Positions 33,136 through 50,352 of a stretch of DNA of 64,000 nt are shown here, one piece after another (position 1 is the first letter of the stretch; the number at the start of each line of letters is the position of its first letter). Source of the stretch: Uloborus plumipes (taxonomy: Eukaryota > Arthropoda > Arachnida > Araneae > Uloboridae); assembly GCA_038373865.1 (NCBI GenBank), contig JAXGGA010000039.1, positions 248,001 through 312,000 on the forward strand, read 5' to 3'. The notes beneath the pieces are model-generated. The model made no database searches and was not told where the DNA came from. It saw only the letters and a list, made by a program, of their open reading frames with translations. The position numbers were made by a program, and so were the translations under genes.

Positions 33136-35069
33136 AAAGCATATGTCTTTAAAACATCAAATTATAGGTTAGGTAACGAAACATAAATGGTTTCAGCGTA
33201 TTATATTAGGATGCACAATCCATCTTCATATAAAAAAGGTCAAAAAGTTAAAAACACTAACTATTAATTTAACTAAGCATTAAGATACAGACTATTTAAT
33301 CCTATTAAAAATTTTAAGGTATTTAAACATTATAAATTACAAACGTTAACATAGAGATAACACGAAGTACCCAAAGTCGAAAATTTGACCCTTACACTTT
33401 ACTAAAAATACTTTAGTTCCCAAACATTCTATTTTTACTTACGTTGTCGAAATATCTTATTTTGCAATCAATATTTTATTGCATCATATGTTTCAGATAT
33501 TGTGAGATATTTCTTGAAATAAAAATGTGACGACGTCAAGACATGGGAGGTTTAGGTGCCAGATGAGGAAAGAAATAATACTTTTTGATTCAACATGGCT
33601 TTGAGACGTGAAACTAAAACAAAGTTGTTTTGTTTCTAACGTAATAAAATATTTTACCTGAGTTTCATTCCATTTGATTGTTCTAAAAGGAAAACACAGT
33701 TTTATGAACAATGCGGCACCATATTTCTAAAAGAAAGAATCCATATTATTATTGTTGGAGAAAAAATAGTCTATGCCTGCCTTCATCACAAACTCGCTAT
33801 TACTAATTTTTTGTATTTTTCAAAACTAAATAGCTGTGCCTGCACGGCTGAGCTCGAGTTAAAATGTATAAAAAATATTTAAACGTATGTAAATGCCTTT
33901 CTTTCCCTCTAATACAGAAAAAATATCCTGTTTCATTAATTAAAATATGCACGCATTAGTTTACCTCAGCTCCAAACATATTCAATGAAGTAATTCAAAA
34001 TCTTGCTAAAGTGTGACAAAAAAAAAACTTACAACGATTTAATCCAAAAGAATCGTCCACTCAAAAAACAAGGAAATAGAAAGTCTAAACTTTGTGACAA
34101 CAAAGTTCTGATTTATCCTCTCAAAAAATTAATAAAAAAACACACAAACAGTAAGAATAATAAAGACAGTAGTTATTGATATTGTATTTATTATATTATA
34201 TTATAATGACATTGCGCAGTTGTTCTTACAAAAAGTTGAAAAGTAAAAGCATAGGTCATGTGACACGTATTCACAACTCAGGCGTAAATAAAAGAGAAAA
34301 CAATTAGGACAAAACTTCCCTTCCCAATAAGGACAACAGTTTTAAGAAACTTCATTGCAGTAAGCACATTAGGCCCTAAAATTTTCAGTCAAATAAAGAT
34401 ATTAGTCTCTAAAATAAATAATTGAGGATTCATTGATAGAGATTTTACTGTTGATTACTATTAAGCTAATGTTCCGTAATATAAGTAGTTTCATTTTAAT
34501 AAGAGACCCAAATTGTTCTCTTACAACAATTCTTGATTTTTGTAAGAGAAAAAAAGTTTTATGAACAATGCGGTACTTAACAGGGGTAACATGGATAAAA
34601 TGTGTCGATTCTATGGTTCCTAAAAATTTATCACTAACTGTGGCTTTTTTAATTAACTTTTAAGATAATGGTTAACATTAGTGAAAAAAATAGTTACCCT
34701 ACAAAGCGTATGGTTTTATCAAAGAGCCCCCTCCTCCCAACATATATCAATTACGAAGTCATCGAAAGTGAGTACTAACTACCTAAATTTTCGTGTAGTA
34801 TTTAATTAATATATGGATATAACTTAACAGTCTTATTTCCTACGACGTTACGTTATTACGGTTCTACGCTCAGAAGCTGTTAATACCACAAGACCAGTTT
34901 TTCTTATTACTAATTTTAGGACAAAAGGATTGTCTGTCCAGATGAAAGAATGTTCGACAAGAAAACTGGTATGTATCACTAGTCCGACAAGAATTGTTGC
35001 TTTTTTTCTGTTTGGATCAAATGAAAACATCTTTTTCGAAATTTTACTAGCCTATTTTTCGTAAAACTA
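33136..35069. other. Intergenic, no gene seen
   Basis: AT-rich. The phrase 'tttatgaacaatgcgg' occurs twice (about 33702 and 34559), which may mark fragments of an old repeat. No coding region, TIR pair or RNA gene recognised. Confidence 0.45.
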
Positions 35070-36044
35070 TCTGTGCATTGTGTCTGTTTTACTAATAATA
35101 AAGCTGAAGGTGGGTCTGTCTGTTTGCCTATCTGTGACCCGCGTAGCGCAAAAACCGTTCGATCGATTTTCTTAAAATTTGGCACAAAATTTGTTCGTAG
35201 CATGGGTGCGTGCGTCTCGAAGCATTTTTTTCCAAAAAAATCTATTTCGTTCTTTTTCTATTCTAATTCTTAGCTCACTTTTCATACAAATTCAAAGAAA
35301 TATTTTATACACATTTTCAAGTATAATGTCATTCGAAAGCTTAAAATTTTCTGCTGAAAATGATATCAATTATAAGTTATTACGAGCATTAGAAGAGCTG
35401 TAATAATTGTTTGTAGAATCCCGGAAATTCAAGGCTTATCTTGAGCAAAGCAAGTCAAATGATTCTAAAATCGTTAAGCTCGAGAATAAAATATGAAAAT
35501 AAAGATGAAATGGATTATTTTATCACAATGGAAATTAACTTTTCCATGTTGTTACCATGGTTACATTTTTATACCTATTTTGTTTCGTTCTTTTTTCCCT
35601 TATTATTTTCAAAATGTATTCGTTTGTGCAGCTATCCAAACTCCTAGCCTTATTAAAATGAGTTATTTAACTGTTGGAAAAAATCGTCTGTTTTTATTTT
35701 CTCAGTTTTTAAGGAATCAAAACTCGGTAAATGATAAAAATATCGTATAAATTGCGATATTGCAATGTTCTTTCTAAAGTGTTTCATTTCGGAAGATGTA
35801 TTACTTTGTTTTTAAAGTTGGGAAAGAAAACTTTCTTCTTCCTTTAAAGTTTGGTAAGAATTCTGTTGGTTTCTGTAAGCAACAAAATTATTCTTATTTT
35901 CTCTTTTGGCTTATTTTTATATCATACTTTTTAAGAATTATAGTTGGATTATAGCTAAAATAGAGTATTAGTTCTGCTATATCAATTATTTAACAAATGA
36001 ACTTTTAATTTTATAACACGTGCAAAGCCGTGCGGCATTGCTAG
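35070..36044 (+). mobile_element. Non-autonomous Helitron, ~975 bp
   Basis: The 3' end reads GCCGTGCGGC, ATTG and CTAG, followed by T at 36045: a short hairpin and CTAG as in Helitrons. The 5' region 'TCTGTGCATTGTG..taataataaagctgaagg' and the phrase 'cgcgtagcgcaaaaaccgttcgatcgat' resemble the 5' parts of arthropod Helitrons as I remember them. The 5' TC at 35070 preceded by A fits but is not unique. No Rep/helicase coding sequence; small frames inside have no recognisable motif. Confidence 0.6.
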
Positions 36045-36063
36045 TTGCATATATAAAGAAAAG

Positions 36064-36165
36064 TTAATCTTCATCAGATTCATCTGATAAATCTTCATCT
36101 TCGTCACTAATGTCACTTTTATCTTCTGAACGATTTTTGGTTCCAAGGGACCAAACAGTGATTCA
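36064..36165 (-). pseudogene. Short acidic C-terminal coding fragment
   Basis: The minus strand reads VWSLGTKNRSEDKSD then ISDEDEDLSDESDED and a TAA stop (36064-36066). Such acidic tails end many transposases, and 'TTTGGTCCCTTGG' just upstream echoes a word in the 7730-8291 MITE. It is too short to name and may be chance. Confidence 0.3.
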
Positions 36166-39100
36166 CATTAATTTTAATAGTTGTTTTTGCGTTTTATTAC
36201 ATTTTCAATTGTGTATAGCTTAAAGGACTGTATCTTATGTAATTATAAAACATTTTTAAGAGTATTATTGTTTAAAGAGCATGCTGTTTTTTAACATGCT
36301 GTTTTTTATCTCAACAAATACGAGTGTATTATTGTTTTTAGTAGTATTAGGTGTTTGATACGTTACAAAAGTTTGAAAAAAAAAATAAAAGAATAAAATC
36401 GTAGTTTCGAGAGAAATACACCATATTGATGTTGAGCGAAGAGTTTTTCTGTATTATCTACTTTCTAAATTGTTGCAGTAAAAAGATAGTTTTTCGTTTT
36501 TATAAGACCGGTGAAAATCTATTTTCCTTTGGTTTCTTTTATGACACGCCATGAAACTTGGGAAAAAAAGCTCTTACGAAGAGTGTACCTGTGTAAAAAC
36601 AGAAATATGTCAGAGTTTTAAGCTTGAATAAAATTTCTTCTGCGCTTTCTGTTTCACAATATAATACGCAATCCTCATGCCATGGCAACTGAAATAAAAT
36701 ACTGTATATTTTCCAAGGTATTTTTTTTATCTTAAAATCAAATAAAGATGGAAAAAAAAAATGCGTGGGGAAAACTTTTGCTGATTTTTTTTTAATCAGT
36801 AGAAATAAAAAATAAAAAAGCATTATTTTGCCAAATTCTATTAACGCATTCTCCACGGATGCGTGAAAATTAAGCATTTTTTTTCTGAAATTTAGACCAA
36901 TAAAAAGCTACTTATTGCTGAAAAATCAATGTGAATTATTAGAATAGATTATATAAATGAAAAACGAAAGCACTGTTTCTAGATACATTGTAATGTGTGA
37001 AAATGTGTCAAAATAATTATTTTTGAAGGAAAATTTTGGAAACAATAGCCCCTAAACACACATTGGACGAACTGCTCGTACAGATATAATTTAAACACAT
37101 ATTGGACGAACTGCTCGTACAGATATAATTTAAACACATATTGGACGAATTGCTCGTACAGATATAATTTTACTTATCCTGTCAGTTTTTCACGATCAAA
37201 GTTAAAGCATTCAATTACTGTATTAGGGCCTATGGTTATGCAGTTTCTCATATGCAACTTTGCAATATTTTTTAAAACTGTTAGTACTGATGTTGCGAAT
37301 GCTTCAGCAATATGCAACAGGATTGTTGCAATGACTTTTGCAAGCTGGGATACAATCATACACATTTCTTATGACGTTCAAAGTACCTCGTTGTATAAAT
37401 GTACCTTGCAAAACTAGTCCTTTTCGAGATGTAAATGCGAAATTTACCATGTAGCGAAACATACCCAAATAAATGTCTTCAAAAATTAGAGATGAAATAT
37501 TTTGCTACCTTGCAGATGAAGTTAAATAAAGTAAAAAGGCATGCCGAGTGTTTGCTTATCGCACAAGCCAAATAGTTTAGTTAATTCTGTTCGATATGGA
37601 TCAGTATTATGGAGTCGCTGTTCGAATAATTTCTTTGTGCAGATGCTTTTTTCTGAATGTTCATGTGGATGACAAAGCTTTCAGTCATTGATCATTCCTT
37701 TTACTCTATGTTGTTGTAAATAACGTTATTTATTTTATGCAATACTTTTCAAGTAGCATAGGAAATGTAAAGCTCCAAATAATAAATATTTTAAACCTAT
37801 CACTTGATTTTTCAGTTTAACATTTTCAGTGTTTTTAAACTTTCTTAACATCTTGGAAAAATATTAACTGCAGATTTTGATGGTATGCCACCATTAAGTA
37901 AAAAAAAGGAGTTGATCATGCTCTATTAATCATGTTAGTGGAATCAATGTCTTTTTTTTTTTTTTTAACTTAACTCAAAATCATTTAATACTTTAAAGAG
38001 CGAAACTTTTTTTATTACAATTTAGTTATAGAATCACATTTAACAATGGATGACTTTTATACTTTAGGTTTACGGAATGAAGTGTTGTTTTTATTTATTT
38101 TTAAATAAAACTTTCTATTCTTCAAAATATCTTAAAAAAACTTAATTTTGGAAAATATTTTGAGTTCATTTTAAATATCGTTACGTTTTAAATGTTTTAC
38201 ACTCTAAAAAAATCCATTACTGCGGCACACATATTTTTCAAATATAAACAATAAACATGCAGAACATTTTTTATGTATAAAAAAATTAAAAGAAACTAAT
38301 AAATAACATTTTTTTTGAGTGTTGGAATATATTAAAGTAATGATGAAGGAAAAAATAAATATTTTAACTTTAAAAATGCACTTTATGTTAAATAAAATTT
38401 TACGAGTGCTAAAAACCTAAGACTAATTGTAAAATCGACTTAACTTTCTTTACCATAATAAATAACAACCATGAAAGGAAGATAAAAGATAAATTGTGCT
38501 TCCATACCTTACACAAGCAACGTTTGATTCTAAAAATTAGAAACATTGTTTCGCCAGCTTTCTTTTTATCGACAAACCCCGGAATTTCTCAGTAAAATCA
38601 CGGGATGATTTGCTAATTAATGAAGAAGAGGAACAAGAGAAATAACATTTCAAGGAAAAAATGCCATGCAATTGATTAGATTGAATTATCTATTTTTTTT
38701 TACTTATTTCTCCAATATATGTTCGTTTTTTTCATCCTTAAAATATGTTGGTTACTTCTTATAATGAATTATCAAAATGTTCGCTAAATTTTAATTCAAC
38801 AAAAAATTAAGCATCTTTGTTATTTAAAGAGTTTTCTGAAATTAATTATACTTTATAGTAATTATCTGAAAATGCGTTAAAATGAAGTATAAAAATGTTG
38901 TCGTTATTCATTTTTGTAATAATGGTTTTTAGAAGTGACAACTTGAAATGAGCAAATATTTTTTATTGATAGCCGATTCATTTTCTAAAAATATTACAGC
39001 ATTGTGGAAAAGTCTGTGTTTTGCTCCTTCTAACGTAAGTTTTTGTACAGAAATCTAAATATAAACGCTGTAATATTATACCTTTACAATAATAATAATA

Positions 39101-39172
39101 AAATACCAATAATGCCCAGTTGAGTTTTTAGTAGACCAGCTGTAAAATGCCTTAAAAAATCAATGCTGTGAG

Positions 39173-39174
<2 letters not shown>
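36166..39174. other. Intergenic, no gene seen
   Basis: AT-rich DNA. The only structure is a 39-bp tandem triplication near 37055-37170, listed separately. Reading frames (for example 36539-36877 on the minus strand) are rich in K/F/L/S from AT composition and show no family motif. Confidence 0.5.
37055..37170. repeat. 39-bp direct repeat, three copies
   Basis: 'cacatattggacgaactgctcgtacagatataatttaaa' type unit repeated three times with two or three changes. It has no coding or regulatory signal that I recognise. Confidence 0.85.
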
Positions 39175-42262
<3,088 letters not shown>

Positions 42263-43415
42263 TGAGTGATTCTACAAATACGGTAATATTTCTAACATGT
42301 AGATTTCAAAAAAAAAAATAATTTAAAATTAAAAATCCGAAAAAAAATCAGCAAAGTACTTTATAAGTTGCATAATTAAAATAGAATATCAGCAGAGCTT
42401 AAATGTTTGTATTTTATTGTGTTTTTGGATTTTTATTTTTATTTTTGAAGGCATATGTGAATGATAAAAAGGACATGTGGATGACACTATGGGTATGTGA
42501 ATAACGCAATAAGTATGTGAATAACACAATAAGTATGCGAATAACACAAACACAATATGTATATCAATGAATTTTTTTAACCTGTAAACTGTTATACATA
42601 ATTTTTAAATATTGTACTGTCATAATTTGGCTTTTGATTCATCCATGTGTCTCATATTAGGGCATGTGAATGACATTAGAAAAAGGGCATGTGGATGTCA
42701 AAACACAAGTAATGTGTTCTCAAGAAGTCATTTCTGAATACTTTTTGGTCTAACTTCGAATAAGTACCAATAAATGTACACTTTAGGACTATTCATTATC
42801 AAAATTTATTTACATGTACATTTTACTTGCATTCTGTAGGCCATGTTAATGACAAAGATGAAAAACACTTGCCTTGAAAGTTGAGTTTAGCTTTATTTTT
42901 ATAAAAAAGTAATTGCAGAACAGCAAAATTAATCTTCAGCCATGTATAACAAATTTCCATTGTTTGCTTTAAGATGTATTGCTAGATTTTGAAATAAAAC
43001 ATTTCAGAGAAAAATACCCATACTTTTCAGACATGTGGATGACTGATAATCGCTGGGACAAAGTTTAGATTAACTTTTAGAGATATTATTTTTTTTTTTT
43101 TTAATTTTTTTGTGATTTACATCTTGCACACATTCACATTTATAAATAAAAAACTCTTGAGAAAAAAAATCACTTTTTTTTAAATCGATATTCCATTGAT
43201 TGAAAATTGCACCTATGGGACATGGCATGTGGATGACATTTCAATGTAATGTTTTATTTTTAAATCAATAATAATTAATTTTTGACTTTGTTAATAATCA
43301 TAATTATAGAACAAAAGACGCATAAAAATATTCCCAAAATAGTTTTTATTAAATTAAAAACAAAAAGAGCAATCAGTATGAAACACAAATTTGCCCATTT
43401 TTGTAGAATCACCCA
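42263..43415. mobile_element. TA-flanked element with repeated 'CATGTGGATGAC' phrase
   Basis: The ends are inverted: TGAGTGATTCTACAAATACG on the left and, minus strand, TGGGTGATTCTACAAAAATG on the right, with TA on both sides (42261-42262, 43416-43417). Inside, the phrase 'catgtggatgac' or close variants occurs at about 42472, 42662, 42688, 42841, 43034 and 43223, with shorter 'tatgtgaataac' forms at 42494-42545. No transposase is recognised. Length is 1,153 bp. Confidence 0.7.
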
Positions 43416-43417
43416 TA

Positions 43418-44578
43418 CATATATTGTTTTTAATGACAACATGAATGGTTCCACGTCAATGTTTTTAGAAGTGGGGATTAAAATGAAGAAAAGTTCCCCA
43501 ACCCAGATAAAGAAAACCCCAACCAGTTGACAAACACAGAATTTTCTAGCTGTTATCTTTTTGGAAATGTATACAAGGAATTCACTACCAGTTCTTAAAA
43601 GAAAAATGTTTTTAAAATGTTTAAAATGTTGAAATTAACCGAAATGGTTTATCTTAACAATTTATGTTCCTGTTTGTGAGTGTAATTCTCAAAGTAGAAG
43701 ATGAAACCATTTATCATTTTTTCCATTTTCGTTATGTTCTTCAAATAATTTCGGCTTAGCGTAGAGTAATTTAAGCGAGAAGTTTTTTATTAGCTGTATT
43801 CGTGAACTTTGACCCCAAAAGTAGATATTTATAGATTGCTTAAATATTTTGTGCGCACATTTTAGCGCACCTCCTCCCCAATATGTATACTATAAACAAT
43901 GGTTGCATGACATTCAAAGTACGATACAAATTCTTATTCTAGCGATACATGTAGTACACTGTTATTGGTCCCCATGAATGACACCGTTTTAATAATAATT
44001 CGCGTAATTACAACTTTTAGTGGATCTATATACGTATGCGTTCAATGGAGTATGTTTTGATACAACGTATGCATAATGTTATTAGATCAAGGTTAACTTA
44101 AATAAAATTAAAAAAGAAAAACTGATTAATAATCAGAACAACATCATTGAAGAATTAACATATTTTAAAATAAAACGTGGACGAAAGGAAGAACAATTAA
44201 CTATACTTAGCAATTTAAAAAAAAAAAAAACACCTTTTTTTATTTATTTATCAGAGAAATATCCATTACGGAAAAAATCCCGTTTTAAGGATTTAAGTCT
44301 TGTTCGAAAAGACTAATAAAAGTTAGCTAAACCAATTATCAGCTTGGTACTAATGAAATAAAAGCTTTAAAATAAGAAACAAAACATTGTTTTGCTTCTT
44401 TTATGTACCCATTTTCTCTTCTTAAGTTATCTCAAAAAGTTAGCTTTCATCACAGTTAGATTAAATATAATACAAAAAAGCAGCTGTATAACTTGAAATA
44501 AGTGGACCGAAATTTCATTTTCAATTTAAATTTGTTTATTTAATTTATCTTTTAGTCAGCATTGTGCCAAGTGGGAAG
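43418..44578. other. Intergenic, no feature seen
   Basis: AT-rich DNA; no exon, TIR or tandem repeat noticed. Confidence 0.5.
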
Positions 44579-44580
44579 TA

Positions 44581-45855
44581 GGGGAGAGTGGTAATGAATG
44601 GGCCATGGTGATGAATGGGCCACTAACGAAATATAAAAAAGTATTTGCATGATTTTTTTTAATGCCACCAATAGATGTAGCTATTTGTTCTACTAAACTC
44701 ATCCAATTTTTATTCGTTTGGGCTGAGCCATTTTCAAACTAGAGTGGCATGGTCAAGAATCTGACTGAAAAGTAAGTTTTTCCCTTTTTAGTAAAACATT
44801 TCCTAGCTAAAATGTACCAAGTATTTCAATGCATACATATGTATAAGCTAGTCTTTCCATATCTATAAACTAATCTTAAGATGTATTTTGATGTTTTCTA
44901 AATTCAATGTACTCAAAAAACCTAAATGTATTCCAAAAGTATAAGTGGGGCTGAATGGGCCACTATGTCATGGTAATGAAGGGGCCACCTAAATATTGTT
45001 TTTCTTCCTTTTCTTTGGAATTTCACATTAATATGAAACACAACTCATAGATAAAGATTACTGTCGTCAAAATAGGTTTTTAGTAACTTCTAAATATAAT
45101 TTGCAGATCTATATTATATTCCTATAGTACAATAGACCTCTGGTCGCAGTGCGTGGCTTGAAAAAGCCCCCCTCTCTCCTTTATATCATATTCCTCACAG
45201 TACAATTTCATTTTCTTTCTTGGTAACTTAAGTTATATATTTCTTATTCACGATGTCTAGTAAATCGAAAAAAAAATTTGAATTTTGACAAGTTTGAAAA
45301 TGAAGATGAAGTTTTTAAAAGTGAGTTTTAATATTATTTTTGAAATATATAAATTTTGTTAAATCATAGTGTGTATTATCTGTCATTTTTTATATATATT
45401 TGATGTTATTTATTTCTTACAATCTCATTATTTAGTCATTTTTCTGCTACAATTGGTATGCATCAGTTTTATTTTAATTGCATCAGTTTTGATGTTTACA
45501 TCATTTTTAATCAGTATGATTTTGTATGATCATGTCAAGTGCCACATTTATTTTGTCATATTCAGCAAATAAAAGATTAAATCCACATGTTTTCATTGAA
45601 TTCATTTAGGGGCCCATTCATTCATTACCTTCGATGGCCCATTCAACCCCATAGGTGGGGTTGAATGGGCCAAATTTCAAATTTTTTTTTCTATTATAAT
45701 TCATTATAGACAGGTGCTAATCCAACTTTTAAGACTTTTTCATATAGCCAGATAAGTAAATTAACTAAAACACCAATTTAGAGTTAAAACAAAGTGTTAG
45801 AAAAAATTACAAAAATTCAAAACCAAAAAGTGGCCCATTCATTACCACTTTCCCC
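44581..45855. mobile_element. 1,275-bp TA-flanked element with repeated 'TGAATGGGCCA' phrase
   Basis: The ends GGGGAGAGTGGTAATGAATG and, minus strand, GGGGAAAGTGGTAATGAATG are flanked by TA (44579-44580, 45856-45857). The phrase 'gaatgggcca' recurs near both ends in both orientations: about 44596, 44613 and 44952; inverted about 45603 and 45634; forward 45663; inverted 45831. The interior is AT-rich with no recognised transposase. TA duplication suggests Tc1/mariner-type or another TA-targeting transposase. Confidence 0.8.
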
Positions 45856-45857
45856 TA

Positions 45858-48800
45858 CATATTTTACTATTTTGTTGCCAGCCACATTTTAAGTATCTCC
45901 TTTGTGAAAGAATACAAGCTTTTCTTCCCTAAATACCTCAGTCAAGACATGCCAGTACATTTTCTTTCTGAGTTTAAAGATTTTTTGCTCTTAATTTTCA
46001 GGACAGGAGCTGCGCGTGACATTTAGTTTGTTATAACTCTTAAAAATTGAGAATATTTACACAATTACTAAAGACTGCATGACATTTATAGGAAAATGTG
46101 CAAGAAAGCACTTTTAATTATTCTTTCTTTATTTATTTACTGATTTTTGTTTTTCATTTTTTGTTCTCAGTATAATAATTTGCACAGAAGTTTATTCACA
46201 TCAGTTGCAAGTTATTACGTATTCAGGGCGAAAGGGTGAACTCAGTACGTATATGTACAAAGAAAGAAAAGGAAAACGTTATGACTATCATTTGTACATA
46301 ATTAATTCAAATTTACTAATTTTTCCTCTTTACAATAGTTTAAAAAAAAATAGAAAAATAGAGAAAATATCAAATTAAAGAAAACAGAGAACAAAAGATT
46401 TTTCATTGCTAACAATAGTAGATAAAATTCTGGATCCAGTTTTCAGAATTCCACACGTTTGAAGCATTATATTTTATAACAAAAAAGTATACATTGGGTT
46501 TCTATATAGAACGATATTTGAGCATTACTTAATTTTTATATATTTTTTTAACTTTTTTTTGCTCTTCTTTGCACTGAAAAAAAAAATCCTTAATGAGTGG
46601 TGAAACTTAAGAAGTCCAATGTTTCACATCATTGCTTGCTGCTTTTTAGCTGAATTTTAATTTCAGTAAAAGCTGTTTTTAATATATTTTTTTTTCAAAC
46701 TCTGTCTTTTTCCGTAGTACGCGGATCAAATCAATAATCACAGAAAATAACTTCTTAGTCAACAGTTTCATCTCATAACTCTTGTTAAATTTTTTAAAAA
46801 AAGTAATGATACAATAAATATTAAAAAGCCATTGCTTATCAAAAAAATGATCGATGTGTTGGAAATGATCCAATTGATATATTATAATAATAATTATTTT
46901 AAATTTTTAACTATATAATAATTAGGTAAAAATGAAAGAGATTTCAAAAAAATCATTTAACAAGGGGGAAAAACAGATTTTTTTTTACTCAAGGACGGAT
47001 CTAGAAATGTTTCGAGGGATGGGTGTTTGATTTTGTTTCGTATACTTTATGACACATCTTGGTTTACAAATATTGACCTTATATTTCTACGATTTCAATT
47101 GCAAAACGTATGCTCAGAAGAGCAATAAACGTTCCTTCTGCTACCGTAAACAACAGTCTAAAAATGTATTTTTTGAACTTCACTATAGAGCATTTACCAG
47201 TGGTAAGTCCCTTACGGGAGGGGCAATCGCCTCTGTCACCACTTCCTTGTATTCACCCCTGCTTTTACTCGTCGAATCATAAGGAAGTCCTATTCACTAT
47301 AGTTTCTCTATTTTCTTTCCATTTTTGCAGTCGAATGGAATTCTAAATGTGAAATATTTCCTACTACCTGCCAGCTAAATTGTAGGAACCACTCTTCGAA
47401 AGAAAAACTAACATTTGATATTTTGCTATCGGAAATAAGATCACTGAAACTGTTATGTGTTCGTTTTTTCAGTTAGTAATTAAAGTAAAAGAGTGGAACA
47501 AATGAACTCACGCAGAAAATATTTATTAAGACTTAACACAAAAATTAGAAATATTCCTTTTAGTGTTAAAAAATAATTTTAACCAAAAGTGGGGAAAATA
47601 TCTTCGAAGGGAAGCCTTATTTATCACGTCTGATGAAGCATAAATAATGTTATAAAATTCCAAGGAAGTAATACTTTGGAGTAAAAGCATACATAATGTA
47701 GATAAATATGTTGCAGTTATGCTACACTGCATAATTTATAACGTGTCAGATTTATTTTAGGAAATGCATGCTTTTAAATGATGATGTTTGACTTTCCTAG
47801 ATATTAAAAGAAGGATACATTTTAATTTCGTAGAAATGATGCTAAAAAAATAACCGATGTTTTTGTGTGGGAGTACAAATGCCGTGCTTGTGAGTTTTGT
47901 TCCTGATATAGCTTAAAAAAAACTTATTCATCAGTTTTAAGGGTATTTCATATTTGGAACAGATTTTGCCATCTGTAAAAAATTTGGGCTTCAAAATCTG
48001 TTTTTAAAAATAAGTGATCAACAATAATTTTTTGTTCCGTTTTTTGGTTAAAACGTTTGCTTAAAATTTTAAATACGATTTTAAAAATATTAAAACGTTT
48101 TTGAAAAAAATGCATGGCTATCCAAACACCATTTCATAAATGTCTTCAAACCGTGTTGGTCCTAAATGAAACACAGAGAGATATACAGGCACAGATCGAT
48201 AAACATACATTTTGGGAAGAAGTTAAGAATTTTATTTTATTGTAACATATTTTCTTGTAACATAATTTATTATTTTGAGGCATTAAATGCAATGCAAATA
48301 GAACTGGAGATGACTTTGTCTCTAGTTCAGTTTTAATTTGATAACCTTCGGTGTAAATTAACTTTGATGCTAGTATAGTTTACTTGTAATTGATTCTTCA
48401 TGTGCGGAACCTCTTTTTTTCTCTCTAACAGAGCAAATGAAATCTTAAAAATGGAAAAGTAAACTCTCTCTGCTATTGACATTTCTGCGCGTAAAGTAAT
48501 AAATGCTATTGGTTACTTTGTATAGTACGTGATGTTTTTAAAAGTGTAATTCTACTTGCTTCTGTATGTCTGTTTTCGACATACAGATACATTTTGTCAC
48601 AGTTACATTTATAAGTTCAAAATGTTGTGTCTTCTTTCTAAACCATGAATCTGCAAAACTCTCAGTTTCATTCATGTGTGCTTTTAAAGAAAAAATGTAA
48701 TTATTTTTTATCTTCCTAATTATTTCAGTGTGTCTAAAGCAGTAGAAAGCCTTCCTTACTTAGAAAATCCTTTCTGTATAATTTTTAATTATAAAAAATG

Positions 48801-49804
48801 TCATTTGCGACACTTGTAACGCTTAAGACAACGTGTACGATATAGTTGTTTTTTGAAAAAAATCATTTTTGAATACATCTTAAAACTACAACGTGAGAGC
48901 TAAAAGAAGGTAACGTACATAAAAAAAGCACGAACATCAAAGTTTACGAGTGTCTGTAAGTTTTAGGGTGAGTGCAAGTAATCAACCTGATATTAGAAAA
49001 AATATTAAGAGACCACAAAGATATAAACCAAAATACAAGAGATTCTGATGCGTATAGTGATACAGCGAGGTAGAAAAATTTTAATTCAAAAAGCAACAAT
49101 TAATTATTGGGATTAGATAAATAATAAATCCAAATGCATGGTACGGAAACAAAATAATAAACATTACCGGACAAGTATTTTTTTTTTTTAAACGAACATA
49201 AAGATGAAGAAATTGAGCTAAAACTCAAAATGTTAAAGTATGCAAAAACAAATAATATAAAGTAAAGCAGTCAGTAAATTACAAACATGAATCTGTCGGT
49301 CTTTAGACACATTCTAAACAATAGACGAATTGTTACAAAAATGTATCCCCTTTAAAATCTTACAAATATGAAACTATTTCTAAACACTTAAAGACATATG
49401 GACAGAGCCTTTGGAAGAATGTTAAATAAAACTAAATAAAAGGAGTGGTTAGAGTTCTGAAGGATCGCACAATGCCTATATTTCTTTAATTGCAGTTTTC
49501 TTACATTATTCTAATGATTTTTTTTTTTTAATGTCTAACTACACGAAGTGTTTGTCCAACATTCGATAAACGCAACGACAATTTACTTTGTAAATACTTC
49601 GGCAAGTGAAGTTATAAATGAAATTAGAAATAAAAGAACGTAAGATTACTAGTAGAAGAGAAAACACCCTTAAAATTGCTAAACAATTTCTGAAAATTAT
49701 TCTTTTTACTATTTGAACTTACCAACATGCACCAAGACCACTTACCAACCTGCACCGAATTCTATATCTGGAGTTCGTTGTTTTAAAATTAAGAAGCAGT
49801 TACA
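45858..49804. other. Intergenic, mostly featureless
   Basis: AT-rich DNA. Near 46993-47270 'aaggacggatctagaaatgtttcg' and 'accagtggtaagtcccttacgggaggggcaatcgcc' resemble the edges of a widespread arthropod repeat that I cannot name; boundaries are unclear. No gene is supported. Confidence 0.4.
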
Positions 49805-50350
49805 CAGTGAACTCTTACTTATACGCCGCCTCATTTATGCGCTTTTTTTACTTATACGACGATTTTAAATGATTCCAGTACATTCCATAGCAAATTAATG
49901 ATAGTATCATTCGTTTATGAGTCACTCTAAAGATAAATATGTCACTTATGCGCCGAATTTCCCCAAAAATGTAAAAAAAAAATCATTTTTAAAAAATAAG
50001 CATTTTTCTTCTTTTTCCTCTATAATCTTTCGCCATCATTGCTCACGGAAGGCATTTTTTCCGCATGAACTAGAGTTTGGAGAGGGACAATTATCTATTA
50101 TGCATCGTTTTAAAGGGTCCAGTTTGTAATTAGGTATGTTAGTTTTTGTTTTATCGTTATCATTGTAGTTAAGTTACAGTAATTGTCAAACAATTGTCTT
50201 ATGTCCCTTTTCTATAGAAACATTCTTATTCATCCTATCACTAGAATGCGTTTTTGTCCTGTAAATAGGCTTGTCCACTTATACGTCTCTCTCACTTATG
50301 CGCCTTTTTCTGTTGGTCCCTTGGGCAGGTGCATAAGTGAGAGTTCACTG
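49805..50350 (-). mobile_element. CACTTATACG MITE, copy 2 (inverted relative to copy 1)
   Basis: The left end CAGTGAACTCTTACTTATAC and the minus-strand right end CAGTGAACTCTCACTTATGC bound 546 bp. Its reverse complement matches copy 1 (7730-8291) along the length, including 'ggtcc.agggacc', 'ggcttgt..acttatacg' and 'gacatattactactgtttggcaatt' type blocks. TA follows the right end; the left flank is CA, probably a mutated TA. Confidence 0.78.
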
Positions 50351-50352
50351 TA

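Noticed and set aside
45369..45572. Hydrophobic 67-residue ORF
   Set aside because: F/I/L-rich composition follows from AT-rich DNA inside a non-coding transposon; no homologous motif.
47049..47346. Two overlapping + strand ORFs that might be a gene
   Set aside because: No splice context or motif; the underlying words resemble the edge of a dispersed repeat.
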